Assembly (NCBI RefSeq): GCF_018860385.1
Contig: NZ_JAHKPH010000009.1
Coordinates: forward strand, 64,918 to 128,917
Source: Reinekea forsetii
GTDB lineage: Bacteria; Pseudomonadota; Gammaproteobacteria; Pseudomonadales; Natronospirillaceae
Direction of reading: 5' to 3'
Length of the DNA stretch: 64,000 bases
Positions 57,446-64,000 of this stretch are shown piece after piece (within the stretch, counting starts at the first letter, position 1; the number at the start of each line of letters is the position of its first letter). The position numbers and the translations under genes are program-made. A model generated the notes under the pieces. It was not told the origin of the DNA, did not search any database, and was given only the letters and a program-made list of their open reading frames with translations.

Positions 57446-58681
57446 ATGAAATTTCAGATTGCGTCACCCAGTCATTATTTTACAGACCTAAGGCTACCAT
57501 GGTCTCGCCACCTTAATGAGTGGCCGGAATCGTTGTTTGTTGAGGTTGCCCGAGGAATACATCGAAACGTTGTTAAATTTATCAGCCACAAAGATCGTGT
57601 GTATGCACTCAAAGAATTGGCAACACCAATAGCAGCAAAAGAATACCGATTGCTGCGCGAATTAGAAGAAATGGGATTACCGGTGGTTGAACCCGTGGGT
57701 TTGGTGACGCATCGCAATGAAAATATACAAGAAGCCAATTCGCACCTAGTAACATCAGAACGCACCTTTGATATGAAAGGCCGAGGGTTATTAATAACTA
57801 ACTATTTAGTTGGAGCGCTACCTTATAGAATTATTATTCAACAAGGGATTAGCCCAGCTCAAATGCACCAAATGCTGGATGCTTTGGCCGAGTTATTGGT
57901 TCGATTGCATTTGTCAGGGTTTTATTGGGGAGATTGCTCTTTCTCTAACGCATTGTTTAGACGCGATGCAGGGCTTATGGCGGCCTATTTAGTGGATGCC
58001 GAAACCGGTGAGCTTATGGACGAAGTGTCGCAAAACCGACGTGAATTTGATGTCGATATTGCGCATACAAATATTGCGGGTGATTTAATGGATTTGGAAG
58101 CATCCGTTGGGTTACCCGGAAATCTTGACCCAGTTGATTTGTCCGATTATCTCGTGGAACGCTACAACTTGCTTTGGGCTGAGTTAACACGCGATGAAGT
58201 GTTCGACCCAGAAGACCAATATCTAATAGAGAAGCGAATTAGTCGATTAAACGACTTAGGGTTTGATGTAGAGGAGATGGAAATCACCACCGTCGACAAC
58301 GGCAAACAGGTTCGAATGGTACCGAGAGTCGTTGAGCATTGGCATCACAAAAGAAGGTTGGCTTCTTTAACGGGCTTGCAAGTGCAAGAAAACCAAGCCC
58401 GCCGGTTACTCAACAGTCTGTATCGCTACAAAGTCACCTTGTCTGAGCAGGCCGGTTCAGAAGTACCATTGCCGGTGGCAGCCTATCGTTGGTTATCTGA
58501 AATATTCAATCCCGCCGTTCAGGAAATTCCCGCTCACTTAAAAGGTGACTTGGATGATGCAGAGATGTTCCATGAAATTCTCGAGCACCGATGGTATTTG
58601 AGCGAGGAAAAAGGACACGACGTTGGAATGGAGTGTGCCTCTCGCAGCTATATAGATAACGTGCTGTCGAAGCGATTTTAA
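57446..58681 (+). CDS. DUF4032, kinase-like protein
   Basis: A 411-residue protein with an N-terminal kinase-like fold and a C-terminal DUF4032 domain. Kinase-like elements are ALKELATPIAAKEYRLLREL (β3-Lys and αC-Glu positions), LHLSGFYWGDCSFSNALFRR (catalytic-loop Asp and Asn, like RIO or WaaP kinases) and AAYLVDAETGEL (metal-binding Asp). The second half, with EHWHHKRRLASLTGLQVQEN, is specific to the family. Soluble, no membrane segment. The substrate is unknown. Flanked by terminators on both sides, so it is expressed alone. Confidence 0.78.
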   Translation: MKFQIASPSHYFTDLRLPWSRHLNEWPESLFVEVARGIHRNVVKFISHKDRVYALKELATPIAAKEYRLLRELEEMGLPVVEPVGLVTHRNENIQEANSHLVTSERTFDMKGRGLLITNYLVGALPYRIIIQQGISPAQMHQMLDALAELLVRLHLSGFYWGDCSFSNALFRRDAGLMAAYLVDAETGELMDEVSQNRREFDVDIAHTNIAGDLMDLEASVGLPGNLDPVDLSDYLVERYNLLWAELTRDEVFDPEDQYLIEKRISRLNDLGFDVEEMEITTVDNGKQVRMVPRVVEHWHHKRRLASLTGLQVQENQARRLLNSLYRYKVTLSEQAGSEVPLPVAAYRWLSEIFNPAVQEIPAHLKGDLDDAEMFHEILEHRWYLSEEKGHDVGMECASRSYIDNVLSKRF

Positions 58682-58707
58682 TAATACACGTTGAACTTTG
58701 TTGAATC

Positions 58708-58732
58708 AGACCCATATTGGGTCTTTCTTTTG
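58708..58732 (+). terminator. Rho-independent terminator of the DUF4032 gene
   Basis: AGACCCA (58708-58714) pairs with TGGGTCT (58718-58724) across a 3-base loop, followed by TTCTTTT. Confidence 0.85.
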
Positions 58733-58749
58733 GTTAAAATAGGGCCGCT

Positions 58750-59688
58750 ATGTCGAATGCATTAGAAATTTCTCAGCTAGAAAAAGTCTATGAAAATGGT
58801 TTTCGCGCTTTAAAAGGAATCGACTTAGCCGTTCAGGAAGGCGATTTCTTTGCGCTGCTAGGCCCAAACGGCGCAGGTAAGTCGACATCGCTGGGTATTG
58901 TTTCCTCTTTGGTGAATAAATCTGCTGGTAAAGTGAAGGTATTTGGTTATGACCTAGACACTCAGCGTGAGCAAGTTAAAAGGTGTTTGGGGATTGTGCC
59001 TCAAGAATTTAACTTTAATTCATTTGAAAAAGTAGAAGACATCATCATTCAGCAGGCCGGTTACTATGGGCTGCCCAGAAAACTTGCCAAAGAAAGAACT
59101 GAAAAATATCTGAAGCAACTCGATTTATGGGATAAGCGAAGCACTCAGGCGCAACGATTATCAGGTGGGATGAAGCGCCGATTAATGATTGCCCGTGCAT
59201 TGGTTCATGAACCTAAAATGCTCATATTAGATGAACCAACGGCGGGTGTTGATATTGAAATTCGCCGCTCGATGTGGACTTTTTTGAAAGAGCTCAACGC
59301 TCAAGGCACAACTATAATATTAACGACGCACTATTTAGAAGAAGCGGAAAGCTTATGTCGTAATATCGCTATCATCGGCCAAGGTAGCATCATTGCCCAA
59401 GGGCAAACAAAAGAATTGCTAAAAGAGAAAAATAAATCGACTTTTGTTGCCGATTTAACCAATGAATGTGCTGAGGTACCTGAGTCTTTAGCACCATTCG
59501 ATGCTCGCTTAGTAGATAACACCAGTTTAGAGTTTAGTTTACAAAAAGGCCGTAGTTTGAACACAATATTTTCAGCACTTACAGAAGTAGGGTTAGAAGT
59601 GAATAGCATTCGACCAAAAACTAATCGTTTAGAAGAGCTGTTTATTGATTTAACTGGGAATGAACAAGGAAAGGAGACCGCATTATGA
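58750..59688 (+). CDS. ABC-2 type exporter ATP-binding protein (YadG-like)
   Basis: A 312-residue ATPase of the ABC-2 export class: Walker A GPNGAGKST, Q-loop VPQEFNF, signature LSGGMKRRLMIARAL, Walker B MLILDEPTAGVD, H-loop TTHYLEEAE, and a short C-terminal domain. Sequence and pairing with the downstream membrane gene resemble E. coli YadG/YadH, whose substrate is not established. The stop overlaps the start of the permease gene by 4 bases (ATGA), so the two are translationally coupled. Confidence 0.9.
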   Translation: MSNALEISQLEKVYENGFRALKGIDLAVQEGDFFALLGPNGAGKSTSLGIVSSLVNKSAGKVKVFGYDLDTQREQVKRCLGIVPQEFNFNSFEKVEDIIIQQAGYYGLPRKLAKERTEKYLKQLDLWDKRSTQAQRLSGGMKRRLMIARALVHEPKMLILDEPTAGVDIEIRRSMWTFLKELNAQGTTIILTTHYLEEAESLCRNIAIIGQGSIIAQGQTKELLKEKNKSTFVADLTNECAEVPESLAPFDARLVDNTSLEFSLQKGRSLNTIFSALTEVGLEVNSIRPKTNRLEELFIDLTGNEQGKETAL

Positions 59689-60455
59689 GTCATCCATATT
59701 GGGTAGCATTTTGGTCTATCGTCTATAAAGAAGTGAAGCGATTCCTAAGAATTTGGCCACAGACATTGCTGCCCCCTGCGATAACAATGGTGTTGTATTT
59801 TGTCATTTTTGGAAACCTAATTGGCTCCCGTATTGGTGAAATGGATGGTTTCGATTACATGCAGTTTATTGTACCTGGGCTGATTATGATGTCTGTGATA
59901 ACCAACGCTTATGGCAATGTAAGCTCCAGTTTTTTCTCAAATAAATTCCAGCGATCTATTGAAGAGTTGCTTGTTGCTCCTGTCCCTAATTGGATTATTT
60001 TAGCGGGGTTTGTCATTGGCGGAGTGGCGCGCGGGCTTGCTTGCGGGTTAATTGTTACCGCTCTCTCGTTGTGGTTTACCGACCTACACGTTCACAACAT
60101 TTGGGTCACCTTATCGGTGATATTATTAACAGCGATTGTCTTTGCAACCGCCGGCCTGATCAACGCCATTTTCGCAACTAAATTTGATGACGTGACCATT
60201 GTGCCAACATTCATCTTAACTCCATTAACCTATTTAGGTGGCGTTTTTTATTCGGTTTCTTTGTTGCCTGAGCTTTGGCAGTGGGTCAGTAAGCTGAATC
60301 CTATCCTATACATGGTAAACACTTTTCGATATGGCATCATAGGTATTACCGATATACCCGTAGGCATTGCATATATTATGTTGGCTATATTCGTGTTGGT
60401 GTTAGGCGGATGGGCGCTCCATTTGTTAAATACCGCAAAAGGGCTACGCTCTTAA
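59685..60455 (+). CDS. ABC-2 type exporter permease (YadH-like)
   Basis: A 256-residue ABC2-membrane permease with six hydrophobic helices and the family loop NKFQRSIEELLVAPVPNWIIL after helix two (quoted in part), which contacts the ATPase. FILTPLTYLGGVFYSVSLLP near the C-terminus is also typical. A dimer with two YadG-like subunits would export an unknown lipid, glycan or drug. It overlaps the ATPase gene. queF starts 24 bases after its stop and may share the transcript. Confidence 0.88.
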   Translation: MSHPYWVAFWSIVYKEVKRFLRIWPQTLLPPAITMVLYFVIFGNLIGSRIGEMDGFDYMQFIVPGLIMMSVITNAYGNVSSSFFSNKFQRSIEELLVAPVPNWIILAGFVIGGVARGLACGLIVTALSLWFTDLHVHNIWVTLSVILLTAIVFATAGLINAIFATKFDDVTIVPTFILTPLTYLGGVFYSVSLLPELWQWVSKLNPILYMVNTFRYGIIGITDIPVGIAYIMLAIFVLVLGGWALHLLNTAKGLRS

Positions 60456-60479
60456 ATATTCGTTAACATAGAGGTTATT

Positions 60480-61307
60480 ATGGCAACGCCAGAACAATCA
60501 CCGTTGGGAAAATCCAGTGCTTACATAGATCAGTACGATCCTTCCTTGCTGTTCCCCATTCCAAGAATTGAGAAGCGCCTTGAGCTGGGTATTGAGGGCG
60601 AGCTTCCCTTTTCAGGAGTCGATATTTGGAATGCTTACGAGTTATCGTGGTTGAATTTAAAGGGCAAGCCAGTGGTGGCGTTGGCTGAATTTTTTATTCC
60701 AGCAAACTCACCAAATTTAATTGAGTCAAAATCGTTTAAGCTTTATTTAAACAGTTTCAATCAATCTAAATTCGACTCTTTGCAATCCGTGCAAAATAAA
60801 TTAGAGACTGATTTATCGAGTGCAGCGGGTGCTGATGTTCATGCTACTGTCGTGTATTTGCATCAGGCGGGCCATTCGGCCGATATTGGAACTATTGAAG
60901 CGCAATGCATTGATGATCATGATGTCGATATTGAGCACTATCAAACTTTACCTAATATGCTGATAGCTAATAACGAGGTATTAGTCACTGAAAAACTAAT
61001 ATCGCACTTGTTAAAATCCAACTGCTTAGTTACAGGTCAGCCAGACTGGGGCAGTGTTGTGATTGAGTACACAGGACCGAAAATAGATCAGCAGTCGCTA
61101 CTTAAATATTTAATATCGTTTAGGCAGCACAATGAGTTTCATGAGCAGTGCGTGGAGCGCATTTATACAGATTTAATGGCGCAGTGCCATTGCGAGTCGC
61201 TTTCTGTATACGCAAGGTACACGCGCCGAGGTGGCTTAGATATTAATCCGTATCGTTCCAATGTGGAGGGTGCTCAGCCTGAGAACATTCGATTAGTTCG
61301 GCAATAA
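60480..61307 (+). CDS. queF: NADPH-dependent 7-cyano-7-deazaguanine reductase, type II
   Basis: QueF reduces preQ0 to preQ1 in queuosine tRNA modification. This is the long YqcD type (275 residues) built from two T-fold halves. The QueF motif [14 protein letters not shown] is at 82-95, and the catalytic pair is C182 in [12 protein letters not shown] with D189. [14 protein letters not shown] closes the second half. The gene lies after the ABC pair. Other queuosine genes are not in the window and no preQ1 riboswitch is visible upstream. Confidence 0.95.
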   Translation: MATPEQSPLGKSSAYIDQYDPSLLFPIPRIEKRLELGIEGELPFSGVDIWNAYELSWLNLKGKPVVALAEFFIPANSPNLIESKSFKLYLNSFNQSKFDSLQSVQNKLETDLSSAAGADVHATVVYLHQAGHSADIGTIEAQCIDDHDVDIEHYQTLPNMLIANNEVLVTEKLISHLLKSNCLVTGQPDWGSVVIEYTGPKIDQQSLLKYLISFRQHNEFHEQCVERIYTDLMAQCHCESLSVYARYTRRGGLDINPYRSNVEGAQPENIRLVRQ

Positions 61308-61357
61308 GTCGTAAGAGTGCAGCCATAGTCCAATGCGGCCATGGCTGTCATTTAGGT

Positions 61358-62821
61358 TTACGGAATCGTTTTACTTACTACTGTTTTCTTCACTTTTTCT
61401 AAGGCGTCTAAAATACGATCTTTGTCGTAGTTTTTAATCTTTTCTAAATCTAGCGCCATCGAGAAGCCGTCCATTTCAACTTCCGTAAAAGTTCGGCTAC
61501 CACCTAGGTCACGTCTAAAATCGATAACTTGGTATACAGGAACTGGACGTGAAAACCCTTTAGCTCGGATTTGCCCTTTCTCTTTGCATAAAATTCGATC
61601 TTGAATCAGTGAGTAGGTTTCATATGAGACTAAAATTTCACCAGGTTCGGAGGCCGACTCCAACCGTGAGGCTAGGTTCACTTCTTTGCCGAGCAAGGTG
61701 TAATCCATTCGTGTTTCAGCACCAAAGTTACCTACGGTACAATACCCAGTATTGATGCCCATTCGAATTTCAAGCGGGTGCTTAATGCCTTGCGCTTTCC
61801 ATCGTTGTCGAAGTACTTTCATGTGTCGGCGCATTTCAATAGCCATCGACACGCAAGCCTCAGCGTCTTTCTTTACGCCTTTTGTTTCGGGGTCTCCGAA
61901 AAACACCATGATGGCATCACCGATAAACTTATCGATAGTGCCGCCATGTTTCATTACGATTCGGCTCATTTCGGTTAAGTAGGTGTTAATTAATTCCGTT
62001 AAGGCTTCAGATTCCATTTGTTCTGACAGCTCACTAAAGCCTTTAATGTCACTAAAAAATACAACTAAGCGCTTTCGTGTGGTTTCTAATTTCACATCAC
62101 GTTTTCCGCTGAAGACGCTTTCCCAAACTTGTGGTGATAAGTACTTAGACAGTTGGCGAGATATGGTCCGATACTTTTCATTTTGTTGGTAGGCATCTAA
62201 ACGCGCAACTTTCAAACGGCGGGCCGACTGGTTGGTATAGTAAGCTGTAACTGCAACATACAAGCCTGTACCAAATGCGGCTATAAACATCATTAATGTA
62301 CTAGTCTCATGAATCATGAAATTAGGTTGAATAGAGTAGGCCGCTGCTGCACCACCAAAAAGGAAAAGTACGCAGAGCAAATAGGCCATTGCGCCGCCCA
62401 AGGCAATAAAGCTGGCATTGGCCATGATGAGAATGAAAATGGTTGGTTCGAGCGGCAATCCCATGACCGTCAAGATGGCGCCGATAAAGAAGGCATCAAA
62501 TAATATTAGGGTATAGCCGATTTGTTTAGGGTGTTGACGGCGAAGAGGCAAACTCAAAAAGCGAATAAAGGTTGGATACAATAGACAAAAGGCAACAACC
62601 AGTGAAAATAGGGAGGACATTGAGCCAAACGAGATGCTGCTCACTAAGGTACCGGCCAATGTTAGATAAATTATCGACCGTGAGTTAAATTCGGCTGATA
62701 TGGGCAGCACGGTAAAATCATCAAACAGTTCAAGCTCTTGGGTGACTTCATGTTGGCTTAAGTTGTTCGACTTTTGCTCGGTTTTTTTAGGGGGGTGTTG
62801 GGGTGTTTTTTGCCGCGCCAT
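61358..62821 (-). CDS. Membrane-bound class III adenylate cyclase, CyaB-like
   Basis: A 487-residue cyclase. An N-terminal block of about six membrane helices (about 48-205), likely MASE2-type, is followed by a short linker helix and a C-terminal class III cyclase domain (about 240-430). Metal-binding aspartates lie in VVFFSDIKGFSEL and DKFIGDAIMVFFG. The Lys of DKF and the Thr of MDYTLLGKEVNLASRLE fit an adenylate-specific bacterial cyclase, and Asn and Arg in VNLASR are the transition-state residues. It should make cAMP in response to a membrane signal. Monocistronic, convergent with queF. Confidence 0.88.
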   Translation of the reverse strand: MARQKTPQHPPKKTEQKSNNLSQHEVTQELELFDDFTVLPISAEFNSRSIIYLTLAGTLVSSISFGSMSSLFSLVVAFCLLYPTFIRFLSLPLRRQHPKQIGYTLILFDAFFIGAILTVMGLPLEPTIFILIMANASFIALGGAMAYLLCVLFLFGGAAAAYSIQPNFMIHETSTLMMFIAAFGTGLYVAVTAYYTNQSARRLKVARLDAYQQNEKYRTISRQLSKYLSPQVWESVFSGKRDVKLETTRKRLVVFFSDIKGFSELSEQMESEALTELINTYLTEMSRIVMKHGGTIDKFIGDAIMVFFGDPETKGVKKDAEACVSMAIEMRRHMKVLRQRWKAQGIKHPLEIRMGINTGYCTVGNFGAETRMDYTLLGKEVNLASRLESASEPGEILVSYETYSLIQDRILCKEKGQIRAKGFSRPVPVYQVIDFRRDLGGSRTFTEVEMDGFSMALDLEKIKNYDKDRILDALEKVKKTVVSKTIP

Positions 62822-62927
62822 CGAGTGCCTTCACTTCTTCTAATCTAGTTATTATTGATTTTTTGCTATCATAGCGGATTTAGCTAAATAATGTATGATA
62901 AAACCAAATTAAATCATTGGCTTAACC

Positions 62928-63509
62928 ATGACTATTAATAAAAACCCTGAATTCTTGGAAGGACTGCAAAATCGTGTTTCTCACGCAATTCTAACTGAGC
63001 CTGCTCCAAATAAGTCCGAACTGGAGCAATGTTATAAAGCGGCATTTCGCGCGCCAGATCATGCTTATTTGAGGCCTTGGCGGTTTATTGAAGTGCGTGG
63101 CCAGCAAAGAGTAGCTTTAGGTGAGCTAATGGCAAAAGCTGTATTGGCAAACGATGCTGACGCTGCTGAAGCTGTTGTGGCAAAGGCGCAAAAAGGTCCC
63201 TTGCGCGCACCGCTGGTAATTATTGCTGTGGCTCACATTCAAGATCACCCAAAGGTGCCAGCTTGGGAGCAGGTTGTTGCGGCTGGGTGTGCGGCTCAAA
63301 ATATCGTCGCTGCGGCATACGCGCAGGGTTTTGGCGCCGTTTGGCGAACGGGCGCTTTGGCTGATTCTGAATATTTAGTTGAGGCTCTGGGTTTAGAAAA
63401 AACAGATAAAATTGTCGGTTTTTTGTATGTAGGCACACCTTCGAACGATGATAAACACATTCAGCGCTTAGCTGTAGAAGATTATGTTACCGAGTTAAGC
63501 CTAAAATAA
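62928..63509 (+). CDS. Small nitroreductase-family flavoprotein (YdjA-like)
   Basis: A 193-residue FMN oxidoreductase of the nitroreductase superfamily. FMN contacts are RVSHAILTEPAP near the start, AFRAPDHAYLRPWRFIEV (Pro in place of the more usual Ser in the phosphate loop) and AYAQGFGAVWRTG before the end. The compact size and sequence fit the YdjA group, which lacks the long insertion of larger nitroreductases. Natural substrate unknown. It precedes the tRNA pair and appears to stand alone. Confidence 0.88.
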   Translation: MTINKNPEFLEGLQNRVSHAILTEPAPNKSELEQCYKAAFRAPDHAYLRPWRFIEVRGQQRVALGELMAKAVLANDADAAEAVVAKAQKGPLRAPLVIIAVAHIQDHPKVPAWEQVVAAGCAAQNIVAAAYAQGFGAVWRTGALADSEYLVEALGLEKTDKIVGFLYVGTPSNDDKHIQRLAVEDYVTELSLK

Positions 63510-63539
63510 CGGGTAACTCGTTGTTTTTAAAAATAAAAC

Positions 63540-63627
63540 TTGCGAACTGTTAATTATTTGGGTAAAGTTCGCTCCCGTTTTCGAGAGGAGTCTTTCTTTT
63601 GAAAACGAGGTGAGTCAGAGCTTATGT
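63540..63627 (+). promoter_or_regulatory. Two candidate promoters for the tRNA pair
   Basis: TTGCGA (63540-63545) to TAAAGT (63563-63568) has a 17-base spacer and is followed by GCTCCC, a GC-rich discriminator typical of stringently controlled RNA genes. TTGAAA (63599-63604) to TTATGT (63622-63627) also has a 17-base spacer and would start about 17 bases before tRNA-Ser. Confidence 0.5.
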
Positions 63628-63650
63628 CATTAAGCCAACACTTACCCTTA

Positions 63651-63740
63651 GGTGAGTTGTCCGAGTGGCTGAAGGAGCACGCCTGGAAAGCGTGTATACG
63701 AGAAATCGTATCGAGAGTTCGAATCTCTCACTCACCGCCA
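63651..63740 (+). tRNA. tRNA-Ser (anticodon GGA)
   Basis: A 90-base class II tRNA. Acceptor GGTGAGT (63651-63657) pairs with ACTCACC (63730-63736), with discriminator G and encoded CCA. Anticodon stem CACGC/GCGTG holds the loop CTGGAAA, anticodon GGA at 63685-63687. The long variable arm (TACGA/TCGTA) is as expected for serine. Confidence 0.97.
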
Positions 63741-63749
63741 GTTAAAAGT

Positions 63750-63826
<77 letters not shown>

Positions 63827-63943
63827 ACTTTCCCCAGTTTGATTCTATTTATTTCCTGTTTCTAAGTTCATTCGCTGTTTCATTGTCCTGTTATTCTTGA
63901 TTTGCGCCACTGTTCCGCCTTGATGGCTAGCTTCACTTCCGCG

Positions 63944-64000
63944 GGTCGCTGTTCGCGCATCCTGCGCCGCTAAACTTCGCCATCCATGGCTCAGATGCCC
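63944..64000. repeat. Second copy of the dispersed hairpin repeat, cut by window end
   Basis: The 57 bases from GGTCGCTGTTCGCGC to the window end align with 40602-40655. They share CGCTAAACTTCGCC exactly, and the inner hairpin is GCGCA (63955-63959) with TGCGC (63963-63967). It lies 118 bases after tRNA-Pro, with no gene between. Confidence 0.65.

Overview
The window looks like chromosomal DNA from a free-living, probably marine, gammaproteobacterium related to the Oceanospirillales or pseudomonads. The evidence is the split B12-dependent ribonucleotide reductase (nrdJa/nrdJb), the mreBCD-maf-rng-yhdP order, a HexR-centred sugar regulon, type II QueF, and base composition that by eye is a little under half G+C. 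The genus cannot be fixed from sequence alone. Genes are dense and mostly housekeeping.

Layout. 1-9.6 kb: a sugar symporter cut by the window edge, a hydroxyisobutyrate-dehydrogenase-like enzyme, marC, rhlB with a structured leader, pdxB, alaA, msrB with a Tag-like glycosylase, and a lysoplasmalogenase-like membrane protein. 9.6-17.2 kb: argF, grxD, a MoeB/ThiF-like gene with an MFS transporter and yqgE, a chemoreceptor, and a YbdG-type mechanosensitive channel. 17.3-20.3 kb: the only clearly accessory stretch. It holds a truncated, multiply mutated IS66 transposase, a membrane/coiled-coil gene split by one in-frame stop codon, and further coding debris. 20.4-26.8 kb: nrdJab and gatCAB on the minus strand. 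27-36.3 kb: the cell-shape cluster mreB-mreC-mreD-maf-rng-yhdP-nitrilase; mreC appears to start at ATT. 36.3-39.4 kb: small enzymes and rarD.

39.6-57.3 kb is a carbon-metabolism district: galU, gapA, two pyruvate kinases flanking aceE-aceF, hexR divergent from glk-eda, malQ, and an orphan MalK/UgpC-like ATPase. Palindromes of the HexR type (TTGTAAT-N3-ATTACAA) occur before gapA, pykA and glk (two copies), with weaker matches before pykF and the orphan ATPase. This fits one regulator controlling glucose phosphorylation, the Entner-Doudoroff exit and lower glycolysis. 57.4-64 kb: a DUF4032 protein, a two-gene ABC exporter, queF, a CyaB-like adenylate cyclase, a small nitroreductase, and tandem tRNA-Ser(GGA) and tRNA-Pro(TGG).

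I found no CRISPR array, complete prophage or obvious new defence system. The least expected signals are the ATT start of mreC, the HexR operator network, a dispersed hairpin-bearing repeat present before gapA and at the right edge, the stop-split membrane gene, and an operator-like perfect palindrome before aceE.
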